Assembly: GCA_937872465.1 (NCBI GenBank)
Contig: CALMSR010000049.1
Coordinates: 1 to 35,169 of the forward strand
DNA length: 35,169 nt
Direction: 5' to 3'
Source: an uncultured Paracoccaceae bacterium
GTDB taxonomy: Bacteria > Pseudomonadota > Alphaproteobacteria > Rhodobacterales > Rhodobacteraceae
The notes beneath the pieces were generated by a model. The model saw only the letters and a program-made list of their open reading frames with translations. It searched no databases and had not been told where the DNA came from. Below, piece by piece: positions 17,100 to 24,682 of the stretch; the first letter of the stretch is position 1, and every line of letters begins with the position of its first letter. The position numbers were made by a program, and so were the translations under genes.

Positions 17100-17121
17100 C
17101 GGTCAATGACCCGATTGACCG
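17100..17121. promoter_or_regulatory. Perfect dyad CGGTCAAT-N6-ATTGACCG, likely operator
   Basis: Two 8-bp arms in perfect inverted repeat with a 6-bp centre (GACCCG), typical in size for a dimeric regulator. The right arm contains the -35 box of the rightward promoter, so a bound protein would block RNA polymerase. A wider symmetry also exists: GAGTCGG (17081-17087) with CCGACTC (17119-17125), and AATCCG (17088-17093) with CGGATT (17125-17130), the latter followed by a T run, so an alternative RNA fold or attenuator cannot be excluded. Confidence 0.55.
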
Positions 17122-17143
17122 ACTCGGATTTTTCGTGTATAAA
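17115..17143 (+). promoter_or_regulatory. Near-consensus sigma70-type promoter of the rightward set
   Basis: TTGACC (17115-17120) and TATAAA (17138-17143) are separated by exactly 17 nt, each matching the consensus at five of six positions. Transcription would start near 17150, leaving an AT-rich leader of about 95 nt before the ATG at 17245. It is the strongest promoter-like sequence I see in the window. Confidence 0.65.
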
Positions 17144-17244
17144 TGGAACTCTGATCGGTATTTGATCGACTTACTCTAAGTACGGTCTCCATTTGATTAT
17201 GAGACAGTATTAGGGCTATATGAAATTATTAGGAGGATTAACTC

Positions 17245-20052
17245 ATGACGGACTCCGTCATCCGGAATGAATACGGAGAAGTTGTCTACTTCCAGCATCC
17301 GGCACCGCCAGCCCTCGAGAGCGCCGCGCCGCTCGCGACGCCCCAGCAGGTTGCCGAATGGTACCTGCGCTCGATGCGCGGCGAACTGGGCCTGTCGGGC
17401 ACGCGACTGGCCGACGACGGCGTGGTGCCGGAGTCGGCGGTGGCCGAGCCGATCATGGAGTTCCAGTCCGAGAAGGACGTGGCCGGCACCAAGGTCGTCG
17501 TCTACAAGCAGACGATCCTCGGCCTCGACGTCTTCGACGCCAGACTCGGCATGAACATCGACGAGGAGAGCCTGTCGCTCGAGTCTCTCCAGTCGTCGAT
17601 GCACGGCTCGGTCGTCATCGAGAATCCCAGCGCCCGCGTCGACAGCGACAAGAATCGCCCCGTGAGCAAGGCCGCGCTCAAGAAGATGCTGGGCTTCGAG
17701 CTTCCCGACATGGAGAACGCCCGCATCGAACGCCAGGTCGTCTATCGCTACGAGCCGGACCAGCGCGAAGAGCCGCACGAGCACGAGGGCTGCATCGGCG
17801 GACCCGGGGCGGAGATCCCGCATCTTCCCAAGCCGAAGCTTCCGGGGCTCGAGAAGGCCAAGCATTACATCGCCGACGAGGTCCTGTTCCAGGCCGCGAT
17901 GGCCAAGGGCCAGGGCCAGGTCAACTGGCGGGCGCTGGTCGAGCCGGAAAGCGGCGAGGTGCTCTACCTTCGGGCGCTGGTCGCCTGCGCCACCGGCCTC
18001 GTCTTCGACCGCGATCCGCAGACCCAGACCGGCGCCGCAGTCAATGCGGCTTCGACGAATGCGGTGCTCAATCCCTTCCGGACCTCGAAGACGATGCCCG
18101 GCCTGACCGCTGCGACACCGCAGCCGCTCGCAGGCAATTTCGTCCGGATCGCCGAGACCCAGGCTCCGGTCCAGGTCGCGCCGACCGTGCCGACCCCGGC
18201 GGGCGCCTTCAACTTCGATGCCCAGACCGAGCAATTCACCGCGACCTGCACCTATTACAACTGCGACCGGCTGTTCCGCACGATGCAGGATTTCGGCTTC
18301 AACGTGTCCTCGTATTTCGGCGGAACGACGTTCCCCGTTCCGGTCGACTTCCGCGCGCTCGGCGATGCGGTCAACGCGCAGGCGCCCGGCAACGCCTCGG
18401 GCAACGGCCTGCTCGAGCTGAGGTTCGGCAAGATGATGCCGGGGCAGGTGATCGGCATCGGCACCTCGAACCGCGTCGCTTGGCACGAATTCGGCCATGC
18501 GCTGCTCTGGGACCATGTGAACAGCCCGAACTTCGGCTTCGCGCATTCGGCCGGCGATTCGCTGGCGGCGATCCTGAACGATCCGGGCAGCAACGCCGCC
18601 GATCGGTTCCAGACCTTCCCCTGGGTTGCCGCCGGCGTCGGTATCGACCGCCGGCACGACCGTGCTATCGGCGCCGGCTGGGCCTGGTTCGGTCCCAACT
18701 GGAACACCCAGTACGGCGGCGAGCAGGTGCTCTCGACCACGCTCTTCCGCTTCTACCGGGCGATCGGCGGCGACGCCGTCGGCATCGCGACCCGGCGGCG
18801 GGCCTCGGACACTGCGGCCTATCTGATCTTCAAGGCGATCGGCCTGATGACCTCGACGACGGCCTTCCCGGAGGTCTTCGTCGGGCATCTGCAGAACGCC
18901 GATCTCGGCACGTCGAGCTTCCAGGGCATCCCGGGCGGCGCGCTGCACAAGGTGGTCCGCTGGGCCTTCGAGAAGCAGGGCCTCTTCCAGCCGGGCGCCG
19001 CGCCGGGGCAGCCGCAGACGGTCAACACCGAGGGCAATCCGCCGGACGTCGACGTCTACATCGACGACGGGCGCGCGGGCGAGTACCAGTACCAGGCGAA
19101 CCACTGGTCCTGCCAGGACATGTGGGTGCGCCGCGCGCCCGACGGCGGGGCGATCCACCAGAACCCGCTCGTCGGACTGACGAACTACATGTACGTGCGC
19201 GTCAAGAACCGCGGGATGCAGACGGCGCAGAACGTCCGGGTCGACGCCTATCATGCGCTGCCGGGCTCCGGCCTGTCGTTCCCGGACGACTGGGCGCCGA
19301 TGACCACGGCGACGCTGCCCGCCTCGGGGCCGCTCGCCTCCGGCGGCGGCACGGTGATCGGACCCTTCGCCTTCGTTCCCACCGTCGTGGGGCACGAGTG
19401 CCTGCTCGCCATCGCGCATGCGGACGGCGACCCGGGCAACGACACCACGATCACCGGCACGATCCCCGAGCACCGGCTGGTGCCGTTCGACAACAACATC
19501 GGCCAGCGCAACGTCAGTCCGGTCCTGCCCACGCTCAAGGACATCCTCAAGCTCCTGCGCGAGCACATCGTCTGGATCCGGAACCCGTTCCGGAAGCCCG
19601 TGGTGGCGAGGCTCGAGATCGAGCTGCCGCGGTTCCTCCGCAATCTCGGCTGGCAGCTCCACGTCAAGTCCGAGGGCGGGCAGAAGTTCGAGCTCGGCCC
19701 GCGTGACCGGCGCAAGGTGCTCCTGGTGGTCGAGCCGGGCGAGGACATCGACGCCGAACTTGCGAAGAAGTCCATCGCGCGCGGTGACGACGAGATCGCG
19801 ATCCGAACCTATCTCGACGGAGAGCTTGCGGGCGGGATGAGCTACAAGCTCACCTGGCGCGTCGACGAGGAGACGAAGCCGGGCCGCGATCCGACGCGGG
19901 ACAAGCCGCAGACCGACGGGCCGGTCATCGTGCGCCGCCCGACGATCGAGGAGATCCTCCGGATCCTGCGAGGCGGCATCGCGACGGGTGAGGGGCGCAC
20001 GATCCGGACCGTTCGTCTCGAGTTCGACTTCGACGACGGCGAGGGAAGCTGA
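17245..20052 (+). CDS. Fungalysin/thermolysin-like zinc metalloprotease without signal peptide
   Basis: 935 residues. ATG 17245 follows a perfect AGGAGG (17231-17236) at 8 nt. The N-terminal 260 residues look like the propeptide of M4/M36 proteases: an FTP-like stretch YKQTILGLDVFDARLGMNID (88-107) and a PepSY-like segment WRALVEPESGEVLYLRAL (228-245). The zinc site HEFGH (414-418) gives ligands His414 and His418 and catalytic Glu415. The gluzincin third-ligand Glu is not seen where expected; HSAGDS (434-439) offers His434 or Asp438. After the peptidase, a CARDB-like beta domain (about 600-740, YMYVRVKNRGMQTAQNVRV) and another beta-rich C-terminal part follow. M36 and M4 enzymes are normally secreted zymogens; here no export signal is seen. 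It heads the rightward set and faces the leftward serine proteases. Confidence 0.8.
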   Translation: MTDSVIRNEYGEVVYFQHPAPPALESAAPLATPQQVAEWYLRSMRGELGLSGTRLADDGVVPESAVAEPIMEFQSEKDVAGTKVVVYKQTILGLDVFDARLGMNIDEESLSLESLQSSMHGSVVIENPSARVDSDKNRPVSKAALKKMLGFELPDMENARIERQVVYRYEPDQREEPHEHEGCIGGPGAEIPHLPKPKLPGLEKAKHYIADEVLFQAAMAKGQGQVNWRALVEPESGEVLYLRALVACATGLVFDRDPQTQTGAAVNAASTNAVLNPFRTSKTMPGLTAATPQPLAGNFVRIAETQAPVQVAPTVPTPAGAFNFDAQTEQFTATCTYYNCDRLFRTMQDFGFNVSSYFGGTTFPVPVDFRALGDAVNAQAPGNASGNGLLELRFGKMMPGQVIGIGTSNRVAWHEFGHALLWDHVNSPNFGFAHSAGDSLAAILNDPGSNAADRFQTFPWVAAGVGIDRRHDRAIGAGWAWFGPNWNTQYGGEQVLSTTLFRFYRAIGGDAVGIATRRRASDTAAYLIFKAIGLMTSTTAFPEVFVGHLQNADLGTSSFQGIPGGALHKVVRWAFEKQGLFQPGAAPGQPQTVNTEGNPPDVDVYIDDGRAGEYQYQANHWSCQDMWVRRAPDGGAIHQNPLVGLTNYMYVRVKNRGMQTAQNVRVDAYHALPGSGLSFPDDWAPMTTATLPASGPLASGGGTVIGPFAFVPTVVGHECLLAIAHADGDPGNDTTITGTIPEHRLVPFDNNIGQRNVSPVLPTLKDILKLLREHIVWIRNPFRKPVVARLEIELPRFLRNLGWQLHVKSEGGQKFELGPRDRRKVLLVVEPGEDIDAELAKKSIARGDDEIAIRTYLDGELAGGMSYKLTWRVDEETKPGRDPTRDKPQTDGPVIVRRPTIEEILRILRGGIATGEGRTIRTVRLEFDFDDGEGS

Positions 20053-20063
20053 GCCGTCGATCA

Positions 20064-20085
20064 GGCGGGGCCGGTTGGCCCCGCC
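20064..20085 (+). promoter_or_regulatory. Strong intercistronic hairpin
   Basis: Perfect 9-bp arms GGCGGGGCC and GGCCCCGCC with a 4-nt loop (GGTT), in the 54-nt gap between the metalloprotease stop and the phosphatase start. It is not followed by a clean T-tract, and the downstream gene has its own ribosome site, so partial termination or mRNA protection fits better than full termination. Confidence 0.5.
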
Positions 20086-20106
20086 GGCCCTTTCCGGAGA
20101 CAGACC

Positions 20107-20649
20107 ATGCCGAAGTCATCCGACCCGAGCGGCGCCCTGCCGCGCCTGCCGATCCATGAAATCCAGCCCACGCCCACCATCCTCAGGAAATGGCGCCTCC
20201 AGCTCTGGAGCGCTACCGTGATCCTGGTCCGCCACGCGGACATCGCCGCCGGCGGCGGCAGCGACCCCGCCCTCTCGCCGGCCGGTGTGACCCGGGCCGA
20301 CCTGCTCGCGCATATTCTGCGTGACGCCGGCCTTTCGGCCGTCTTCGTCACCGCGACCCAACGGTCGGTGCAAACCGGGACGCCGTCCGCGCAGATGGCC
20401 GGGATCGCGACCACCCAGTATGCCGCGCTGGATGCCGCGGCGCTCGCCGCCGCGATCCGGTCGGGGCATTCGGGGTCCTGCGTCCTCGTGGTGGCCCATT
20501 CCAACACCGTCGACGACATCGCGGCAGCGCTTGGCGCGCCCGGCGTCGGCGAGCTGTCGGAGGGACAGTTCGACCGGATGTTCGTCATGACCCGGACATG
20601 GTGCGGCACCCGGACCGTCCGGATGCGCTACGGCGCCCCGACGCCTTGA
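20107..20649 (+). CDS. Histidine phosphatase superfamily protein
   Basis: 180 residues. VILVRHAD carries Arg42 and the phospho-accepting His43, ATQRSVQTG supplies Arg86, and VVAHSNTV supplies His131, so the core of the phosphoglycerate-mutase/SixA-like fold is complete. The variant RHA instead of RHG occurs in the superfamily. The first 35 residues are an extra N-terminal stretch with no clear signal peptide. GGAG (20096-20099) lies 7 nt before ATG. Family members remove phosphate from proteins, nucleotides or sugars; the substrate here is unknown. Placed between two peptidase genes it may control the system by dephosphorylation, which is inference. Confidence 0.85.
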   Translation: MPKSSDPSGALPRLPIHEIQPTPTILRKWRLQLWSATVILVRHADIAAGGGSDPALSPAGVTRADLLAHILRDAGLSAVFVTATQRSVQTGTPSAQMAGIATTQYAALDAAALAAAIRSGHSGSCVLVVAHSNTVDDIAAALGAPGVGELSEGQFDRMFVMTRTWCGTRTVRMRYGAPTP

Positions 20650-20662
20650 GGGAGGAACATCG

Positions 20663-22735
20663 ATGGAACCGATCACGCGCGCGATCATCGTTCTCGACCA
20701 GGCGAGCGGATCGCTGAGGGAGGACGATGGCCGAACCCTCGGTCTCGACCTGGCGCCCGGCGTCCGGTCCGGCTGCATCGAGTTCCTGGCGGGAGGGGTC
20801 GAGACGATACTCGTCGTGCCGGGTCTCGCGGAGGCCGAGCTCGCGGCGGATTTCTCGGGCTTCGCGCCGGAGGGCGTCCGGGTGGTCGGCGTGGGTGCGC
20901 TCGGCTATATCGGCGCTGGTGCGGCGGCGGCGCTCGCGGGAGAGGGGGCTGGCACGGCGCTCGTTTCGGCCGACCGGCGTCTTCGCAGCGACGCGCTTCA
21001 GGCCGGGTTCGTCCCGGCGCCGCATCCGGCACTCCTGGGCATGCTGGCAAGGGGTGCCGAGCCCGGGGCCGCGCGCATCGTCGGGCCGAAGGCGGCGCTC
21101 GAGCGGCTGGCGGCGGGTGGCGACCTCGTGCCGATGCAGTTCCAGCCCGCGGGCGGGACGGACTGGTCGCTCATCGCGCTCGCCTCGGAGGACAGGCTCA
21201 CCGACGCGGTGCTCGCCGGGCTTACGCTCCAGCCGATCGACTATGATCCCCGGACCGAAGACCTGGTCTGGGCCCGGATCGACCATCCGGACGAGCATCT
21301 TCGCGAGGCGCTGGCCGGGCGCCGGATCCTCTACGCCGAGCCGGGCCAGATCCTGATCGCCCTCGGCCCGGAGGACAGCGCCGACGCCTTCCACGTCCAC
21401 GGGGCCCATGGCCATTCCGAGCTTCTCGCGCCGGATCCCGGCCTGATGCGGATGCCGGTTCCCGAGGCGGCCGAGTTCGAACTCCCCGTGGTGGGGCGGC
21501 TGCCGGAGATCCTCGAGGCGGTCGAGGTCGATCCGGCGATCCGCAGGCTGATCCTGATGGCGCGGCCCTCCTGCAAGTCGGTGACCGCGCAATATGCCGC
21601 GGACCTCGACCGCTACAGCGGCGTGACCGCGCTCGATGCCGCCGGCCCGATCGTCTCGAGGCATTCGCGGCACCCGGACAACAAGCGTGCCGAGGCGGCG
21701 TTGCTGTCGGATCTCCGCGCCATGGGGTATTGCGCGACCCGGCACGATTTCGTCCATGCGGGCGAGACCCATTCCAACATCATCGCGGATCTTCCCGGTG
21801 TGGGCCGCTTCCGCATCCGGCCCGACATCCTCGACCGCTACCGGCGCATCCTGCGCGAGCCGGTCGGGCCGCCGCCCATCGGACGGCTTCCGTCCGGGTT
21901 CGCGGCCCTGCTCGACGATAGCGGTCTGGCGGACGGGCTCGCCGACCTGCCGGATGCCGTCGTCCGCTACGAGGTCGAGCGCATCCTCAAGCTCTACCCC
22001 TGGTATCCCTGGTGGAAGCTCGCGTGCCCGGTCCCGGGGATCGGCGCGGGGCTCGTCGTGGTGGGAGCGCACATGGATTCCACTGCCGGCTTCGATCCCG
22101 CCTATTCGGCGCCGAGCGATCCCGCGCCCGGGCGCGATGACAACGCCTCGGGCCTCGCCGGCATCCTGTCGCTCGCCCGTCACTTCCGGTCGCTCGCGGG
22201 GCGGCTCACGCATACCGTGCGGTTCTGCTTCTTCAACGCCGAGGAATCGGGCCTCGTCGGGTCGAAGGCCTATGCCGGCCGCCTCAAGGCGATGGGGGCT
22301 CCGGTCCGTGCCGTCATCTGCATGGACATGATCGGCTACAATTCGGATCTGAACCGGATCTTCGAGATCCACGCGGGCTATACCGATCCCGCGATCCGGG
22401 ACCTCAGCCTGCCGCTCGCCGACCGGGTGGCGCAGGCGGCCGCGGACTACGGACGGCTTGCGCCGGCCCAGATCTACCGCGGGACGAGCTGGAACGGCGC
22501 ACCCGACCGCACGGTCTACGACGGGGCGATCAACCGCTCCGATCACGCGGCATTCCACCAGCAGGGCTACGGGGCCGTCCTGGCGAGCGAGGACTTCTTC
22601 ATGAACCTGCCGTCAGAACCGTCGGCGGACGCCAATCCGAACTACCACCGCGCCACCGATCAGGTTACGGACACGGCCTATGCCCGCGACATCGTCTGTG
22701 CCGTGGCGCGGGCGGTGACGCAGCTCGCCGGCTGA
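20663..22735 (+). CDS. M28-family zinc aminopeptidase-like protein with N-terminal extension
   Basis: 690 residues. The C-terminal half (about 335-690) is an M28 peptidase with every metal and catalytic position visible: His470 and Asp472 in GAHMDS, the bridging Asp in GRDDNASG (492-493), Glu527 and Glu528 in NAEESG, Asp555 in CMDMIGYN, and His662 in NYHRATDQ. This should be an active two-zinc exopeptidase. The first 330 residues are not part of the M28 fold. Their start (AIIVLDQASG, later ETILVVPG and TALVSADRRLRSDALQAGF) resembles a HAD-like Rossmann domain, though a clear DxD motif is lacking, so it may be a degenerate or binding domain. GGAGG lies 7 nt before the ATG. No signal peptide is seen. 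It is the last gene of the rightward set. Confidence 0.87.
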   Translation: MEPITRAIIVLDQASGSLREDDGRTLGLDLAPGVRSGCIEFLAGGVETILVVPGLAEAELAADFSGFAPEGVRVVGVGALGYIGAGAAAALAGEGAGTALVSADRRLRSDALQAGFVPAPHPALLGMLARGAEPGAARIVGPKAALERLAAGGDLVPMQFQPAGGTDWSLIALASEDRLTDAVLAGLTLQPIDYDPRTEDLVWARIDHPDEHLREALAGRRILYAEPGQILIALGPEDSADAFHVHGAHGHSELLAPDPGLMRMPVPEAAEFELPVVGRLPEILEAVEVDPAIRRLILMARPSCKSVTAQYAADLDRYSGVTALDAAGPIVSRHSRHPDNKRAEAALLSDLRAMGYCATRHDFVHAGETHSNIIADLPGVGRFRIRPDILDRYRRILREPVGPPPIGRLPSGFAALLDDSGLADGLADLPDAVVRYEVERILKLYPWYPWWKLACPVPGIGAGLVVVGAHMDSTAGFDPAYSAPSDPAPGRDDNASGLAGILSLARHFRSLAGRLTHTVRFCFFNAEESGLVGSKAYAGRLKAMGAPVRAVICMDMIGYNSDLNRIFEIHAGYTDPAIRDLSLPLADRVAQAAADYGRLAPAQIYRGTSWNGAPDRTVYDGAINRSDHAAFHQQGYGAVLASEDFFMNLPSEPSADANPNYHRATDQVTDTAYARDIVCAVARAVTQLAG

Positions 22736-23212
22736 GGACCGGCCGGCCCGCTGCGACCGAAGGCGCCGCGCGGGGAAGAACCACACCCGGGCGCCCGTCG
22801 CCCTCGCGCGCCGAAGGGGCACGGTCAAATGGACCATGCTGCGCAATCGCAAAGCCTTCGGTCCGGAGAGAAAGGCCGCTTGGCCGCCGCGGTACGCAGC
22901 CTCCGGCAGGACGCGGGCGGTCGCTGCCCGTGCTTTCCGAGTGGTTCGGACCGGAATGGTTTCACCGCGTCGGGACCTTCGACAGCGCATCCATTTGGCC
23001 GAGGATCCGGAACGTCGCGGGGGAAGCCAAACGAATTGTCTGAAGGGTAGCGGAGGGGCGCCCCGGTCTTGCCCGCAGCGATGGAGCCGGGCGGGGTCGA
23101 GCTTCGGGCTCTGCTGTGCGGCGCTCGCGGAAACAATTCATTGCCGGGCGCAGGCTTGTCCGGGGTGCCGGCGCGCGCCAGATCCGCACGAACACCGTCA
23201 AGGAGACAAGCC
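22736..23212. other. 477-bp gap after the accessory locus, no gene found
   Basis: Several open frames cross it but none has a ribosome site, a recognisable motif or sensible composition. It contains CGGTCAAATGG (22822-22832), identical over 11 bp to 16971-16981 in the control region. No terminator with a T-tract and no mobile-element remnant was recognised. Confidence 0.5.
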
Positions 23213-24124
23213 ATGTCGTTTCGTGCCGTCACGTCCCAGAGCCGTGCCCAGCCGACGATCGAAGGCGCCGGCGTGCATCTGCACCGCGTCTTCGGCTTCG
23301 GGGATACCAGCGCTAGCGATCCGTTCCTGCTGCTCGACGATTTCCGCAACGACGATCCCGCTGCCTATGCCAGGGGCTTTCCATGGCATCCGCACCGGGG
23401 AATCGAGACCATCACCTATGTGCTCGACGGCACGGTCGAGCATTCGGATTCCCTAGGCAACCGCGGGCTGCTCGGCGCCGGTTCGGTGCAGTGGATGACC
23501 GCCGGCTCGGGCATCCTGCACCAGGAGATGCCGCGGGGGTCGAGCACGGGCCGGATGCACGGCTTCCAGCTCTGGGCGAACTTGCCCTCCTCGCTGAAGA
23601 TGACCGCGCCGCGCTACCAGGACATCACCGGCGGCGACATTCCCGAAATCACCGACGACGACGGCACGCAGGTGAGGATCATCACCGGCAAGTTCTGGGG
23701 CAAGCGCGGGCCGGTGGACGGGATCGCGGCCGAGCCGCTCTATCTCGACGTCACCGTGCCGGCGGGCCTGCGCAAGACCCTGCCGGTCGACACGCGGGCC
23801 AATGCCTTCGCCTATGTCTTCGCGGGCGCAGGCGATTTCCGCGACGCGGCGGCGCCGGTCGGCGTCCGGGTGGAGAAGGAGTTCCAGGGTCGCGAGCTCG
23901 CGGTGCGCGACATGTCGGGCAACCGCACGCTGGTGCGCTTCGGCGGCGGCGACGAGGTGACGGTGCAGGCCGGCCCCGAGGGCGTGCGCTTCCTGCTGGT
24001 CGCCGGGCGGCCGCTGAAGGAGCCGGTCGCCTGGCACGGGCCGATCGTGATGAACACCCGCGCCGAGCTCGAGACCGCCATGCGCGAGCTTCGCGACGGC
24101 AGCTTCATCAAGGGCACCGCCTGA
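23213..24124 (+). CDS. Pirin family protein
   Basis: 303 residues. A bicupin with the iron site in the N-terminal cupin: His59 and His61 in WHPHRG, His103 and Glu105 in ILHQEMP, matching the three-His/one-Glu site of human pirin. GFQLWANLP and the C-terminal cupin (about 165-295) with GRPLKEPVAWHGP are also typical. Bacterial pirins show quercetin-dioxygenase activity or modulate enzymes and redox responses; the specific role here is unknown. ATG 23213 has AGGAG (23201-23205) 7 nt upstream; the longer upstream frame has no such site. Confidence 0.93.
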   Translation: MSFRAVTSQSRAQPTIEGAGVHLHRVFGFGDTSASDPFLLLDDFRNDDPAAYARGFPWHPHRGIETITYVLDGTVEHSDSLGNRGLLGAGSVQWMTAGSGILHQEMPRGSSTGRMHGFQLWANLPSSLKMTAPRYQDITGGDIPEITDDDGTQVRIITGKFWGKRGPVDGIAAEPLYLDVTVPAGLRKTLPVDTRANAFAYVFAGAGDFRDAAAPVGVRVEKEFQGRELAVRDMSGNRTLVRFGGGDEVTVQAGPEGVRFLLVAGRPLKEPVAWHGPIVMNTRAELETAMRELRDGSFIKGTA

Positions 24125-24199
24125 CCGGCGGCGCAGAGGGGGCGGGCATCGCTGGTCCGCCCCTTCCGGGGTAGCCCGCCACACCCGCCCCGGATCGCC

Positions 24200-24228
24200 T
24201 TGCCAAGGGCGGGGGCCGGCGCTAGTGT
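24200..24228 (+). promoter_or_regulatory. Probable promoter of yajC-secD-secF
   Basis: TTGCCA (24200-24205) and TAGTGT (24223-24228) with a 17-nt spacer, in the form TTGCCA-GC-rich spacer-GCTAG also seen before the amidotransferase gene at 8121-8150. A start near 24235 gives a leader of about 70 nt. Confidence 0.45.
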
Positions 24229-24303
24229 CCGCGCGATTTTGGGGCCGGGTGCCGCTGCGTCGCGCGTACGCGCGCCCCGCAAGAGCTGGGAAGGACCGTC
24301 ACG

Positions 24304-24633
24304 ATGTTCGCAACACCCGCATTCGCCCAAGCGGCCGGAGGAGCCGGCGGGGCCGCCGGGGGGCTGATCAGCTTCGCGCCGATCCTGCTGATCTTCGTCA
24401 TCATGTATTTCCTGATGATCCGGCCGCAGCAGAAGAAGGTCAAGGAGCACCGCGCCATGATCGACGCGCTGCGCCGCGGCGACCAGGTGGTGACCGCCGG
24501 CGGGCTGATCGGCAAGGTGGTCAAGGTCGCCGAGGGCGAGGCCGAGATCGAGCTGGCGCCCAACGTCAAGGTGCGGGTGGTCAAGGGCACCATCAGCCAG
24601 GTCACCAGCAAGACCGAACCCGCCCAGGCCTGA
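24304..24633 (+). CDS. yajC: Preprotein translocase subunit YajC
   Basis: 109 residues. One transmembrane segment (about 22-39, ending YFLMIRPQQKK) followed by a cytoplasmic domain with DQVVTAGGLIGKVVKV, the family signature. YajC associates with SecDF in the inner membrane and supports Sec-dependent export. AAGGA lies 8 nt before ATG. It is 49 nt from secD and belongs to the same transcript. Confidence 0.96.
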   Translation: MFATPAFAQAAGGAGGAAGGLISFAPILLIFVIMYFLMIRPQQKKVKEHRAMIDALRRGDQVVTAGGLIGKVVKVAEGEAEIELAPNVKVRVVKGTISQVTSKTEPAQA

Positions 24634-24682
24634 CGCGCGCCCGGCCCTTCCGGCGGGGCGCGGCGCAGGGGGATCACCCGCG

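Larger units (their letters stand above)
16929..17244. other. Divergent control region of the accessory locus, no gene
   Basis: 316 bp between the leftward S8/S1 protease gene and the rightward metalloprotease gene. It holds several copies of CGGTCAAW, a hairpin, a strong rightward promoter and a low-GC leader. By my count 40 of 117 bases in 17128-17244 are G or C, far below the surroundings. No clear leftward promoter with both boxes was found. Confidence 0.75.

Noticed and set aside
17220..17270. A 16-codon upstream frame overlapping the metalloprotease start, and a tiny ATG-AGA-CAG-TAT-TAG frame at 17199-17213
   Set aside because: Neither has a ribosome site of its own and AT-rich DNA gives such frames by chance. 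The unusual TTA codons are expected from composition.
17197..19662. An 821-codon minus-strand frame opposite the metalloprotease
   Set aside because: The plus strand has AGGAGG, a promoter and the HExxH motif; the minus frame is an Arg/Asp/Val-rich shadow.
9018..22735. Prophage or integrative element
   Set aside because: No integrase, transposase, tRNA target, phage structural gene or clear flanking direct repeats; only one shared 11-mer was found, with one copy inside the locus.
22836..23456. A 206-codon frame in the gap before pirin
   Set aside because: No ribosome site, Arg-rich composition, and it runs into the pirin gene in another frame.
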